From the NCBI RefSeq assembly GCF_030272615.1, contig NC_081410.1, forward strand, positions 574,379,241-574,443,240: 64,000 bases of DNA, written 5' to 3'. Source of the stretch: Cryptomeria japonica (taxonomy: Eukaryota > Streptophyta > Pinopsida > Cupressales > Cupressaceae). Positions within the stretch are counted from its first letter, which is position 1. Every line of letters starts with the position of its first letter. The position numbers and the translations under genes are program-made. Below are positions 1-11,182 of this stretch, in pieces. The notes under the pieces are model-generated. The model was not told the origin of the DNA. It saw only the letters and a program-made list of their open reading frames with translations, and did no database searches.

Positions 1-590
1 AAGAGAGAGAGAGGTGCAAAGAGAGGGAGAGAGGGAGAGAGTGAGAAAGAGAGGTAATGAGAAAGGGAGAGAGGGAGGGAGAGGGGAGAGTGAGAGAATG
101 AGAGAGAGACACCTGAGAGAAGGAGAGAGTGAGATAGAGAGAATGAGGATGAGAGGGAGAGACTTCAGAGATAAAGAGAAAGAGAGAGAGAGAGAGAGAG
201 AAACTTAAGTGAAAAATAGAAAGGGAGGTGGGGAGGTAGGGAGAGAGTGGGAAAGAGATACACTTGATAGAGGAGGAGAGTGAGATAAAGAGATAGAGAG
301 GTAGATAGGGAGAGAGACTTTAGAGAGAGAGAGAGAGAGAGAGAAACTTGATAGAAGAGGAGAGATATTTGAGAGAGGGGGAGAAACTTGATAGAGATAT
401 TCGAGAAAGGGAGAGAAAGAGAGGGATATATGGAAGAGAGAAAGAGGGTGAGGGAGATGAGAAAGAGATAGAGAGATACCCGAGAGAGGGAAGAAAGTAG
501 AGAGGGAGATTCTTAAGAGACAAAAAGGTAGGGGTTAAGGAAGAGAGAGGGGGAATGTAGGGAAGAGATGAGAGACATAATGGTGATATG
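1..590. repeat. Purine-rich (GA)n low-complexity tract
   Basis: Nearly 600 bases are built from GA, GAGG and GAAA units with very few pyrimidines on the plus strand. The open frames in it encode only Arg, Glu, Gly and Lys strings (plus) or Ser, Leu and Pro strings (minus), as expected of a simple repeat. Such tracts can form triplex DNA and bind GAGA-type plant factors, but no linked gene is seen here. Confidence 0.9.
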
Positions 591-686
591 AGCATGTTGA
601 TTACTGAAATTTATAAGAATACTCAAAAAACTAGAATCTGCATTATAACTCTTAGAGATTTGGAACCACTCTCAAACATCCTGACA

Positions 687-750
687 ATATATACATAAAA
701 TATAACTTAAAGTATAACTTATACTTAAATGTTATATTTTATGTATATAT
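687..750. repeat. Perfect 20-bp inverted repeat (hairpin)
   Basis: The arms at 687-706 and 731-750 are exact reverse complements of 20 bases. The 24-base spacer contains a second short palindrome (AAGTATA / TATACTT). It may be a small foldback element or a terminator-like structure. No target duplication was identified. Confidence 0.8.
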
Positions 751-804
751 CCTACTGAAAAACCTAATGGAATGCTAAGTGAATTGCATTTTATTGACAG
801 ACAG

Positions 805-930
805 AACCGCATACGCAGTTTTAGTTTTTAAACCACATACACGGTTAGTATGCTTTAAATCGTGTATGCGGTTAGTATTCTTTAAACCATGTACACGATT
901 AGTATGTTTTAAACTGCACACGCGATTTAG
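805..930. repeat. Degenerate ~27-bp tandem repeat, about 5 units
   Basis: Units starting near 807, 832, 860, 888 and 915 share a CpG-bearing core (variants of CGCATACGCGGTTAG) followed by TATGYTTTAAA. The period is 25 to 28 bp. It resembles the retrotransposon leader repeats seen elsewhere in this window in being CpG-rich, but the motif is different. Confidence 0.6.
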
Positions 931-1099
931 CTTTGGTTAGGCTCGACAAAACGAGCCTAAACACATATGGGATTCTTTAAATTTGAAATACCTCATATGC
1001 GTTTTGGTGTTTTTCATGTGTTTTTTTTGGTGTTTCCACTTTTCTGACCACCATCTTTGTGCACTTACCCTAAACATCATTCATTGACCAAAACTTTGT

Positions 1100-1379
1100 G
1101 GTCATTTTACAACTAGGCTATCCAATATGGTTGCAGATGTCTTTCTCTCTTTAGACATCAGATTATTAGTGCTCCCACTATCAATAATCACATTACAACA
1201 TTTGTTTTCATATTTGCATCTGGCATGGAACAAACTCTTCCTCTAATCTGGTTCTTTCTCCTCATTCATAAGGGTTCTCCTAACAACTAGGGCCTCTCCC
1301 CTTTTTGCATCATTAGAATGTTCTAATTGAGGTTCCTCATATGCATGTGTGGCTCGTGCATGGCCCTCATTTATTCAAA
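1100..1379 (-). pseudogene. Ty3/gypsy aspartic protease fragment
   Basis: Read on the minus strand, the frame around 1150-1200 contains an aspartic protease active-site pattern (VIIDSGSTNNL), preceded by a basic, cysteine-bearing stretch like the end of a gypsy Gag. One in-frame stop lies just upstream. It abuts a copia-type gag at 1380, so this point is either a recombination junction or an old nested truncation. Only the protease is recognisable, and no RT follows to the left. Confidence 0.5.
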
Positions 1380-1926
1380 TTAAGGCCATGGAAAATATTT
1401 AAAAGGTGCTTTTCCTTCATACTTACTTCCTACCGGTCCTTTAGGTACTCTTCTAGAAAATAGTGCTTCAAGTTTCTCAAACTCATCATCTTCTCTCTTC
1501 ATATCATCCAATTCCTTTGCATATAAAGATCTCCAATATTTCTTACTAGTTGATGATGCAGATGCATAAAAAGCAGGTTCAGACTTCACAACTCTAGAAG
1601 GTCCAAATTCTTCAAGCTCAAAACCAGATAATTTCCCAACCAAGGTATCTCTGTTGATAAAAGTATTAACCATTGTTCTCAATTCATTAATTGTAGTAGC
1701 CTTCATCTTGTAATACAGTGGTAGGGCTCTCAAAACTTTAGAAACAATTTCATCTTCACTCAGAGTTCCACCACAACATTGAATTCCCATAAAAATCTCA
1801 TTTACCCTTTCCATGAATGCAGTAATCCTTTCATCTTCTTCCATCTTCAGGTTTAGCAATCTTCATAGTAGGGTTACCTTCATTAAGAATCTCCAACTTA
1901 TCCCATAAAGCCTTTCCAGATGATTT
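1380..1926 (-). pseudogene. gag: Ty1/copia Gag, downstream part (interrupted copia A)
   Basis: The minus-strand frame reads as a copia capsid (UBN2-type) domain. It has the leucine-rich helix pattern around SEDEIVSKVLRALP, then a basic and acidic linker ending just before where a zinc knuckle would lie. The knuckle itself is missing, because the frame runs into stops and gypsy-like sequence at 1379. A small frameshift separates 1860-1926 from the longer open part. The N-terminal half lies 16 kb away at 18086-18370, on the other side of the inserted gypsy element. The reading frame is continuous across the insertion point once the element and one ATCGG copy are discounted. This shows that the gypsy element landed in an existing copia gag. 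Confidence 0.85.
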
Positions 1927-1931
1927 ATCGG
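1927..1931. repeat. Target-site duplication ATCGG (left)
   Basis: This is identical to 18081-18085, directly outside the other LTR of the same element. Confidence 0.9.
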
Positions 1932-1954
1932 TGTAGACACCTAAAATTGTCATG

Positions 1955-2195
1955 TCTAATTAAATAAATATTTTATTTATTTAATTATCTAAGCCTAATT
2001 CTTCTATTAATTAAATAAATCTTTATTTATTTAATTAATTCATTTATCCTCTTCTAGCCTTATTTCTCATTTAAATAAATACATTTATTTATTTAAATTA
2101 TCCTTTTCTTAAATTAAATAAATATCTTATTTATTTAATTGATCCCATTTCTACTATTAATTAAATGAATCTTTATTTATTTAATTAATTCAATA
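1955..2195. repeat. Five AT-rich palindromes in U3
   Basis: Five units, each an imperfect inverted repeat of AATTAAATAAAT with ATTTATTTAATT, occur at roughly 50-bp spacing (near 1962, 2012, 2072, 2115 and 2160). They recur in the 3' LTR at 17298-17540. They lie 160 to 400 bp upstream of the TATA box, where enhancer or nucleosome-excluding DNA would sit. Confidence 0.8.
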
Positions 2196-2354
2196 GCTTT
2201 TTCTACCTATGACACATGTCATTCATCTCTTAATTCCTACACTACCTACCCCCTCTCAGTATTTTATTATTTCTTTTACCTACCCTCTAATCATAGCCGA
2301 CCATTTATCTTTTACACCTCTCAACCTTATCCCTTCATTTCTTATAGTATCTTC

Positions 2355-2361
2355 TATATAA
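2355..2361 (+). promoter_or_regulatory. TATA box of the 5' LTR
   Basis: TATATAA in the context CTATATAAGAGG is the best core promoter match in the LTR. Transcription would start about 30 bp downstream. The same box is present in the 3' LTR near 17698. Confidence 0.7.
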
Positions 2362-2740
2362 GAGGATACTTCCTTCATTATCAACCCTAATCAATCTATG
2401 CATCCTAATCAATTGACTACCCGATTACACTTTCAAACTTGCATATGCAATCAAGCCTACTTGCAATCACATTTTTGTTCTTTGTTGAGCTCTTGTGCGC
2501 ACATAAAATCTGAGAGCAAATATATCAAGCAAGATCAATGGAGATAGGAAGAATGGAGATCCAAACCCTATTGGACATGTGATGGTATAATCTTTGTGAT
2601 TTCATTTGATTTGCATTGTCTTAGGTAATCTTTATATGTTATGGTGGATCTTTGTTGTTGTTAGGCTAGTGTTTTGTGGTTGAATTCATTTAGTCTTTCA
2701 ATATTATCATTGTTGTTATCCATTTTCACCGTATACATTT

Positions 2741-2758
2741 TGGCACGTCCGGTGGGAC
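2741..2758 (+). promoter_or_regulatory. Primer binding site of Tat-type element
   Basis: TGGCACGTCCGGTGGGAC begins 3 bases after the LTR end and starts with the TGG expected opposite a tRNA CCA tail. I cannot assign the tRNA with certainty. Confidence 0.7.
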
Positions 2759-2847
2759 TCTTGTCCCTTTTGCATTTAACCTCCTTGTTGCAGATTTGGT
2801 GTTTTGAAGTTGCAGATCTGACATTTCTGACAACATTTTGATATTTT

Positions 2848-3104
2848 CGCATCTACGTACTTTCAGATCGTGTTTTTTGTTTTATGCTGCGTCTACGACA
2901 TCTGGGATCGCGTCTGCACCCTCGACAGTTTTTTTTTGCAGATTCCAAAAATTGCGTCTGTGTTCCCTAATCATGTATGTGGTATTTTTAGGTGCGTCTA
3001 TGTCCATAAGCCGCGTCTGCATTCTAGAACCATGTCTGTGTGATTTTTAGGCTCGTCTGCATCCAAAAGTCGCATTTGTGTTTATGGTAACCACATCTGT
3101 GTAC
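2848..3104 (+). repeat. 20-bp leader repeats, block 1
   Basis: At least eleven copies of a degenerate motif close to CGCGTCTGTGTTC occur. Clear starts are 2888, 2909, 2953, 2993, 3012, 3031, 3052, 3071 and 3092, spaced mostly 19 or 21 bases. The same motif recurs at 4318-4541, and in inverted orientation at 16454-16745. Confidence 0.85.
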
Positions 3105-4317
3105 ACTTATTTTGCATTTTGGATTTTTATTGATTCAAGTTTTTAGTCATTCAATTTTTCAGATCTGGTTTATTTTGAGCTAACATCTTCAGATCTAGCT
3201 AACGATATTGGTGCAGCTTGTCTTGAAAGCAAAATCATTTTGTTGAAGGCCCCTATTTCACAAAGTCTTTTGGATCTAAAATTTACCTAACTCATGTGCT
3301 TGCAGGAAGGGGTGATCATTTGAAACAATCCAAACTACTAATAACTCTTTGTTGCAAGTCCTTGGCAGGGGTTTTGGATTTTTATTGTGTGCCTTGTTTT
3401 CATAGACTAGCAAACACTTCAATTGGTGCACTAAAATTGAATCATTGTCTTTTGTGTCTTGAGCAATAGGCTCTTTTTGTTTAATCTTTAGAGGACCTGT
3501 CTCCCCATGTGGTCATTAGGACTACTAGTGAGGAGAGAACGACCCAAGTGGTAGCAAAAGAAAAGCCATATTCTTCCAAACCACTATAAATAACTGTATT
3601 CATGGTGAAAACTATGAATAACGTGTGCTAATTAGTTCATACCGACACTATGTCTCCCCATAAACCCATTTGATCAAATTTATTTGATCACTTGTAGGGC
3701 ATAACCCCTATCGGTTGGGAGCCTTCTGTATTTACAGATCTAAAAGTGCCACATGTATGGCCACATGAGCGGATGCCCTTACTAGCACCTTTTTGTTTTA
3801 GAAGTCCAAATCCTTCTAGTAGTTGGGGCAGGAGGTCGGACCTCTGGTAGCAGCCCACACACATATGGTTATTAGTAGAGATACAAAGTTTTCCACAAGG
3901 AGATTTTGTGGGGACTAATGGTTGGCTGCCCCGAGAAGTAAGTGCCGAGGGTGGAGCCAATGGGGTCAAGCATCTAAGTATCCACTCTGAATAGCGTAGC
4001 CTCAGGGGTAAAACCCCATGTGGGATCAACAACTATTGTCTTGGCCAGCCATAAGAATTGTGCTTGACTTATTTTAAACATTCAAAACATTCAAGACCAA
4101 ATAGTAAAACATTTTGTCTTTTGTGTCTTCAAGTGTATGCAAAACAATTTTACATCAAACAACACACTTTTCTTGGAGTCATTTTGAGTCTAAACACTTG
4201 CAAACATTGAGTCTTCATCAACACTGTGTCCTCTTGTCATGAAAAATAGTCAAAACATTTAGATTTGGTCACAACAACAACCTAATAGATTGGAAAAATT
4301 ACACAAAGTTTACAGAA

Positions 4318-4541
4318 ACACATCTGTGTCTGATAGAACCGCGTCTATGTTGTCAAAACACGTCTATGTCTGACATAAGAGCGTCTGTGTCTTATAACCA
4401 CGTCTGTGAAGGGCAGAAATGCGTTTGCATTCCTAGAATCAATATTGCATTGACAAAATATCAAAAAGACGTCTGTGTTAAACAGAACCACGTCTACGTC
4501 AGGAAATCGCATCTGTGTAGTATACAGGTGCGTCTGTGTTC
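4318..4541 (+). repeat. 20-bp leader repeats, block 2
   Basis: About ten copies of the CGTCTGTGT-type motif start near 4318, 4340, 4359, 4380, 4399, 4420, 4468, 4489, 4508 and 4529. Spacing alternates 19 and 21 bases, as if the true unit were a 40-bp pair. Confidence 0.85.
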
Positions 4542-5031
4542 AGTATTGAAAAACTTTTATAATCCAGCAAACAAACACAGTCAGTTTCAGAATTCTTGAG
4601 CTTCCTAGGTTATTTCTCTAGGGTTTAATCTAGCATTCAACCTTTCTTTGGTTCTCACACAGTCCATCATTGCTTTACACCTTACATTACATTCACATTT
4701 GTCTAAACTTGAGTCAAAAGGTCACTTGCTTGTCCTCATCTTGCTTTGTCAACACACTACATACAACAACATTTTGCTAAGTGGTCCCTCATCAAGGTCT
4801 ATCACCTTTGGGTCTCATTTGGTCTTACTTAGAGTCAAGGTCAACTTACCTCATCAAGAGAAAATATCATCTCTTTGGAAGCCACACCTACTCTACTACA
4901 TACATACTTGGTCTTACACTTTGGACATTGCAAGTACACCTCGGATTCATTTACATTCCATCCAACTCTTGGTCTTCCATACTCTTTCCATTTTTCATCT
5001 AGTCTCACACATCTTGGTCAATACCTAGTTC

Positions 5032-6550
5032 ATGGTTGAAAATCGTTCCCAAAAATCTAGGAGAGAAGCTAAAGAGGCTCAAGAGTCCACAAACATGAGT
5101 TCCTATGAGTATGACAATGATATCTTTTTCAATTCTGATCATACTACATTACCTGACATAGATGCTTATAGAAACATTCCAAATGTTGAGAACATGGACA
5201 CTACAAACAACAATGATACACACAATGACAATATGGACAACTTTCGGTACATTCAACAGAAGTGGAAGACACCATTATGAATCCTCATTTTAATCAATTG
5301 GTTGAGGAAATAATGAGGAGAGATAGACAATACTTTCTACAAGTGATGGCACAAAGTGGAGCCAAGATACCTCATGATTTTGACATGTCTCAAATAATAG
5401 AAAATCGATCTTTGCAAAAAACTCACTCCAACATGGATCAAAGGAGGCCTAATAGTGGAGGCAATAGAGGACCACATATGGTGCCTGAATCACCATCATC
5501 TTTGTTTCAAAAACCAGAGGTCCCATACACACATGGTAAAGCATATGATACTCACCTTCGCAGACCATTATGGAAGTCTTATGCAAAAAAATACACTCAA
5601 GCACATGGTAATGCTAAAGACCTACCACCAAAGCAATTGGATATCCAAAGGCATGCTCAAAGTTTGGACACAAGGAAACCCCGTGTCAAATTTGGGGGCA
5701 ACACATTAGAATATGACATGCCTATAGAGTATGGTATACATGGACAAAGCAGATATGCCATTCCTCAACATGAATCTATACCAAGTGGTCCATATACACA
5801 ACATCATTATAGACCTCCTCCATATGAACATGTGTATGGTCAATATCATCCATATATGCAACATGCTCCTCCTCCAATTGGTGCCTCAAGCATGGGGTAT
5901 GGTCCAAGGAGTCAATCTCCACCTAAGAACAATTTGAAGCAACAAATCAGGGACTTACAAAAGAAAATGGAGGACATAAATACACCAAAGCCAACATACA
6001 CAATGAGAGACATATGTCATTATCCATTTGAGGTAGCAGCAGAAGAGACATATTTGATGAGATTATTCCCATAGAGCCTAGGCAATCAAGCTATGGAATG
6101 GTTCTCCCAACTTCCACCTGGAATTAAGTCATGGGGTGACTTAGTAGAGGCATTTATCCAACATTTCTCCTACATAATAGAGATAGACATATCATTCACT
6201 ACTTTGTGCAACACTAAGCAAAAAGAGGGAGAGTCTTTTGCATCATTTTTACAAAGATGGAGGAATCTAGCCAACAGATGCTCTTGCAAAATTCCACAAA
6301 AGCAAATGGTAGAGATGTTCACCCAAAATGTTAAGAAAGACATTGGCTATGATCTAAGGAAAGCTTGTTTGTCTACCTTCAAGGACGTCATTGAAAAAGG
6401 ATTAGTGATAGAAAAGGTCCTAATTGAATAAGGAGTCATTAAGATATTCAAGGAAAACAAAGTTGACTTTAAAGGAAAAGATAAGCCAAGATTTTGGAAT
6501 AAGAGCAAGAACACAATCAATGATGGTGTTGTTGATGCAAATACAGTGTG
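5032..6550 (+). pseudogene. gag: Gag of Tat-type element (degenerate)
   Basis: The frame opens at 5032 with a basic, then Asn/Asp-rich N-terminus. It shifts frame near 5262 and continues as a Pro/Tyr/His-rich linker into a retrotransposon capsid domain (about 6093-6431) with the motif AMEWFSQLPPG and the helix around ESFASFLQRWRNLANRC. The capsid is the shell of the cytoplasmic virus-like particle. In-frame stops at about 6072 (TAG), 6429 (TAA) and 6551 (TGA) each sit where Gln or Arg would fit. The zinc-binding end lies in the next entry. Start 5032 was chosen because the leader ends in stops before it and the 5262 start lacks the basic N-terminus. Confidence 0.85.
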
Positions 6551-7955
6551 ACCCAAATTCATTTTTTTGAGATCAAGTTCTACAAACAACCAAGTGAATA
6601 CTCAAACAACTTCCAAATCATAGAGGAAGTACACTCCATTGGGAGAACCTCTTGAGTCAGTTTTCAAAAAGCTAGTGGCAAACAAGGTAATCACAATTCC
6701 AGATTTTCCTCCATATGCGTCAAAGGTGAAACCAAATTGGTGGAATGATGATGAATATTGTGAATTTCATAAGAGTAAGGGTCATAAAATAGGAAATTGT
6801 CCTCAACTAAAGAACATCATACAAGATCTCATTGATAGAGGTGACATTGAGATTGAAGGACACTCATCCAATCAAGAACATGAAATGTTTAAGGAACCAT
6901 TCCCAAAGCATGACAAGGGAAAAGCTAAAGCCACAGATGAACAAACCAACTATACTAGAGCATCTTATAACTATGATTCAACCATCAATCACATTTCAAT
7001 GGACAATTATGTCTCTACCATTATCATCAAGGACAAAACCCCTGAGAATTCTACCTAGAGACCCAAGATCGTTCTGAAAGGCGTTGGATCTTCTTCCGAA
7101 CCTACCTTGGAATGTCATGTTACAACCCATCAAGGTAAATTCACTTTGCAAGGAGCTCCAGCTAAAAACACTACTTCCTCATCAACCAAGCCTGAGTATG
7201 ACCTTGTAGAACAATTAGGAAAAACACCCGCGCTTATTTCCATCTTTGAGATTTTACGCATATCCCCCACACATAAAGCTATTCTTGACAAAATCTTGAG
7301 AGACACTGTCATTCCTACTGATCTGAATGTGGACCAGTTTCAAGCCATGGTGGGATACCTTTACATTCCATACTCTCTTACATTCACAGAAGTTGATGAC
7401 ACCTCCGTAAGTCAGCCACATAATGCACCTTTACACATTGAATCCTTCATACAAAAACATCCCATAAAACGAGTCTTGATAGATGGAGGAGCAGGTCTAA
7501 ACATTTGTACATTGAGCACTATTAAACAATTGGGATATTCTAATAAAGCTATGAATTCTACAAACAAAATTACCATCAAAGCATATGATGATGAAGAGCA
7601 TTCATCCAAGGGCATAGTCACCTTACTTCTAAGAGTTGGGCCAGTTACAAAGGATGTGGTTTGTCAAGTACTTGATCTTAATCTCACATACAACATATCG
7701 CTAGGACATCCTCAGATTCATGAAATGAGGGCAGTCCCGTCTACATATCACCAATGCATTAAGTTTCCTCACAATGGAGTTGAAATAACAGTTAATGGTG
7801 ATCCTAATCCATTCATATATTGCAATAACTTGAGACCAAAAACTGAGACCATCATTCCCAGTAATCATGAAGTTGTTCCTTCTTCTGCATACATTGATCC
7901 TGAGTCATTAAAACCTTTGACATCAAAAAAAGGTGAACTTAAGGGAAAATTCTAG
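6551..7955 (+). pseudogene. Gag zinc-binding end and aspartic protease
   Basis: The frame contains a Tat-style zinc-binding motif (CEFHKSKGHKIGNC, about 6758-6800) followed by the usual conserved helix QLKNIIQDLIDRG. The protease follows, with an active site RVLIDGGAGLNIC near 7470-7510 and the second conserved region GHPQIHEMRAVPS near 7700. In retroelements the protease cuts the Gag-Pol precursor. The active-site Asp is present and the triad reads DGG rather than DSG or DTG, a variant common in Tat elements. A TAG stop at about 7056 splits the knuckle from the protease, and another TAG ends the open stretch at 7955. Confidence 0.85.
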
Positions 7956-8933
7956 GACAAAGGCATGGGTGAATACACTTTAAATCAGACCATGTACTTA
8001 CAACAAGTCATGAATTCACCAAAAGAATATGGACGACCACATCCTACTAAGCGGGTATCTATCATTACACTTGAATGGGATCCTACAATCTTCCAAAAAT
8101 GGGGTGAACTGGAAGAGGAAGACTTATACAAAATGCTTTACAAAGACCTTGCAAATGATACACAAGATTAAATCAGTTTACCATGTGAGAAGTATGGCAA
8201 AGGGTTCAAGATTCTACAAAAATTTGGGTATGATGGCAAAAGTCCTCTTGGGTTAAGAAAGGAAGGTATCGTTGAACCTTTACAACCTGATTTGACATTC
8301 AAAAAGGAACATTACAAAGGACTTGGTTTCATGACTTCCAAGGTTCATACTCAAAAGACAGAAGAAGCATTACAAATCAAAGCTGCCAAAATTCAACAAG
8401 AAAATTGCTATTCCATAGACTCCAATGAGTGGGAATGGGGTTCAAATAAATCCTCTAGTGACTATGAGCTCACCAAGACATTCAGAGAGATAGATGAACC
8501 CACAAAAGAAGAGGAATTTAATAGGAAATTCAAAGTTGGTCAAGAAACAACCCCAGAGGATTACACATAGTCCTTGTCTCTAGGTCCTAGGTTGAAATCA
8601 CATAGAATGAGAACACCTGTTCTAGAATGTGCTACTAGTGATGATAATTTGGATTCATTCACGATCGAGATTGATGAGGAGAGTGCCAACAATTACCTTG
8701 ATAACTACCTCGACATACCGAAATATAAGTGCATCTTCACTCTTAGCCCTGCTAACTTCGAAGACATCAAAGGCCTTCCCCTTGTCCACCACCAACTCAT
8801 TGACTAGGATCATGAAGGACCTACATAGTTTGACACATTCCAAAATGATGAAGCTTTTATTGACTATCTTGGCATATAAGATGATCTTCCCCCTGGGGAC
8901 CATAAAGAAGGATACACTATAGAACTCAATAGC
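7956..8933 (+). pseudogene. Gag-Pol linker between protease and RT
   Basis: This stays in the same frame as protease and RT, interrupted by stops at about 8169 (TAA), 8568, 8805 and 8826 (TAG) and 8878 (TAA). It includes a glycine-rich stretch (KYGKGFKILQKFGYDGKSPLG, about 8190-8255) resembling a G-patch. G-patch domains are known between protease and RT in several plant retroelements. The rest is acidic and unstructured. Confidence 0.7.
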
Positions 8934-10664
8934 GTGGCATATTTTGGTGAGGGTGTCGGATCTTCCAATTGCAAAAATATAAAAATAAAAACAAACCAAG
9001 GGTCTTATGGCAAAAATCACACCGTGGTGCTATCTGATCCCAAAAAAGTAAAAAGAAAGGACGTATCTGAGGGCGAAAACCTCTTTGAGGCACCCAAAGA
9101 TGGAAGGCTCGACATTCTCCCAACATCATATGAGGAAAAGTCATCCATGTTGGTAGAGGAGACTATCAAAATAAACATTGGTATAGAAGAAGTTCCACAC
9201 AACATATTCTTGGCTCAATCTTTGCAAAAGTTAGAAAGGTCGAAATTCATAAGTTTCTTCACGGAACAACAAATCAACTTTGCATGGTCATACGCTGATA
9301 GGCCTAGATTGGATCCGGATTTGGTAATGCACAAATTGACAGTTAAACCAGGGGCAAAACCAGTGAAACAAAAATTAAGAAAGATGCATCCACAAGTGGC
9401 ATTATTAGTCAAAGTAGAGCTTGAGAAATTATTGGATGTCAGATTCATACGCCCAATTGATTATCCTGAATGGATCTCCAACTTAGTGCCTATCAGTAAA
9501 CTAGATCGTAGCATCAAAATATGTATAGATTTCAGAGACATCAACAAAGCTTGTCCTAAGGATGATTTTTCGTTACCAAATATTGACTTGATTGTCAATC
9601 TCACAGTAGGTCATGCAATGTTATCCTTGATGGATGGATTCTCTTGTTACAATCAAATAAAAATTGCATCTGAAGACTAGAACAAAACAACATTCACTTG
9701 TCCTTGGGGAACTTTCTGCTGGAATGTCATGCCCTTTGGGCTAAAAAATGCAGGCATTACATATCAAAGAGCCATGACTACTATCTTTCATGATCTCATG
9801 CACGTTACTATGGAAGATTATGTTGATGACCTCTTAGGAAAATCAATAGATAGAGATACACATTTGGACATACTTTCAGTCATCTTTGATCGGTTGGAAA
9901 AATATAAAGTAAGATTAAACCCCAAGAAATGTGTCTTTGGAGTAACCTCCGGGAAGCTCCTAGGATTCATTGTTTCAAAGAGAGGAATTGAAGCAGATCT
10001 AGCAAAATTCAAGGCCATCCTAGAGATGCAACCACCAAGAAATATTAGTCAACTTCAATCTTTGCAAGGGAGACTTCAATCCATACGAAGATTCATAGCA
10101 CAACTCGTAGATAAATGTAATCCCTTTCAGCACTTGCTACATAAAAACATCAAATTCAAATGGGATGATAATTGTCAACAAGCTTTCCAGGCACTCAAAA
10201 ATTATCTTCTGAATTTGCCAGTTTTGATGCCACCAATTCCAGATCAGCCTCTACTACTATACATATCAGCTACTTCAATAGCACTGGGGGCACTCTTAGC
10301 ACAACAGGTTACTGAAGGCAAAGAAAAGGTTGTCTATTACATCAGTCACACATTGGTGGGATATGAGTTAAACTACACACCAATTGAGCGTGCATGTCTC
10401 GCCATGGTCTTTGCTTCGTAGAAATTATGACATTACATGCTAACTCATAAGACTAAGTTGGTTGCAAGGATCGATCCATTGAAATACCTTCTCAATAAAG
10501 CAACACTTACTGGGCGACTAGCCAAATGGGTGATGCTCTTGAGTGAATTTGACATCGAGTACGTGGACAGAAAAGAAATAAAAGGACAAGCTATCACATA
10601 TTAGTTAGTGGATGCTCCCATGATAGATGATGTTCCTCTAATTTTAGAATTTCCAATGAATCCA
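8934..10664 (+). pseudogene. pol: Reverse transcriptase and RNase H of Tat-type element
   Basis: RT copies the RNA genome into DNA inside the particle. The fingers motif (IKICIDFRDINKACPKDDF, near 9510-9565), the palm segment with MDGFSCYNQI, and the catalytic YVDDLL at 9819-9836 are present. The primer grip and thumb (FGLKNAG, KCVFGV) follow. A gypsy-type RNase H begins near 10220 (LLYISATSIALGALLAQ), and its later motif YTPIERACLAMVFA is intact. Stops at 9678 (TAG), 10419 (TAG), 10427 (TGA) and 10603 (TAG) break the frame. All are one C-to-T step from Gln or Arg. A frameshift near 10660 moves the next domain to another frame. Confidence 0.92.
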
Positions 10665-11182
10665 TTTTAACAGTGTCACATGCAAAACCATGGCAATTAT
10701 ACTTTGACGGCTCATACACACATCATTGGGTAGGAGGTGGCATCCTCTTTATAACTCCTCAAGGGGATTCTATACCAAAATCATACCACTTATCATTTCC
10801 TTGCACTAATAACATAGCAAAATATGAGGCATTAACAACAGGATTACGGATTGCTGTTCAGTGGAAGATCCAGGAAATTCATGTTTTTAGGGACTCTCAA
10901 CTTGTAATCTGTCAAGCAACTAATGATTACCAAACAAAAGATGAGAAATTAATGCCTTACAAAAGAATGGTGGATGACCTAAAACAACATTTCACAAAGA
11001 TAGACTTTGAGCAGATACCAAGAGAGCAGAATCGAGCCGCAAATGCCATGGCTACAATTGCTTCACTAATCGGTCTACCTCCAAATGAGACCCGCTATGA
11101 GTTCTTGGTGGATAACCTTTTGGTTTCTTCATATGAAATCACTCCTACTAAGATAATATGTGTCATCAATCCTAAGTCCTAG
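10665..11182 (+). pseudogene. Second, archaeal-type RNase H (aRNH)
   Basis: A separate RNase H fold follows the normal one. It has WQLYFDGSY with the first catalytic Asp, KYEALTTGL with the Glu, RDSQLV with the next Asp, and NRAANAM at the last position, where relatives usually have Asp (NxxADAL). So one active-site residue looks changed to Asn. An additional archaeal-type RNase H directly after the retroviral-type domain is the hallmark of the plant Tat lineage and is the main reason for the lineage call. It ends with a TAG at 11180 and lies in a different frame from RT. Confidence 0.88.

Larger units (their letters stand above)
591..1099. other. Non-coding stretch with hairpin and short repeats
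   Basis: No coding region is visible. It holds the hairpin at 687-750 and the 27-bp repeats at 805-930. The rest is AT-rich and unassigned. Confidence 0.6.
1932..2737 (+). repeat. 5' LTR of Tat-type gypsy element
   Basis: It begins TGTAGACACC, ends CCGTATACA, and is the same length as the 3' copy. The first 260 bp carry five imperfect palindromes. A TATA box lies at 2355-2361, so U3 probably ends near 2385-2390 (inference). Confidence 0.95.
2759..5031 (+). other. 2.3-kb leader of Tat-type element
   Basis: This untranslated region lies between the PBS and gag. It contains two blocks of 20-bp repeats (2848-3104 and 4318-4541) separated by unique sequence. The 3480-4060 part carries a moderately GC-rich segment whose minus-strand frame (3688-4032) has no recognisable domain. 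It presumably holds dimerisation and packaging signals, but none can be pinpointed. Confidence 0.7.

Noticed and set aside
14-595. Open frames in the GA tract, both strands
   Set aside because: Only Arg/Glu/Gly or Ser/Leu/Pro strings from a simple repeat, with no protein-like composition.
3688-4032. A 114-codon minus-strand frame in the leader
   Set aside because: No domain, no supporting promoter, and it lies within an untranslated leader.
2848-4541. A CRISPR-like array, because of evenly spaced repeats
   Set aside because: The units are degenerate, spaced 19 to 21 bases without unique spacers, and lie in a plant retrotransposon leader.
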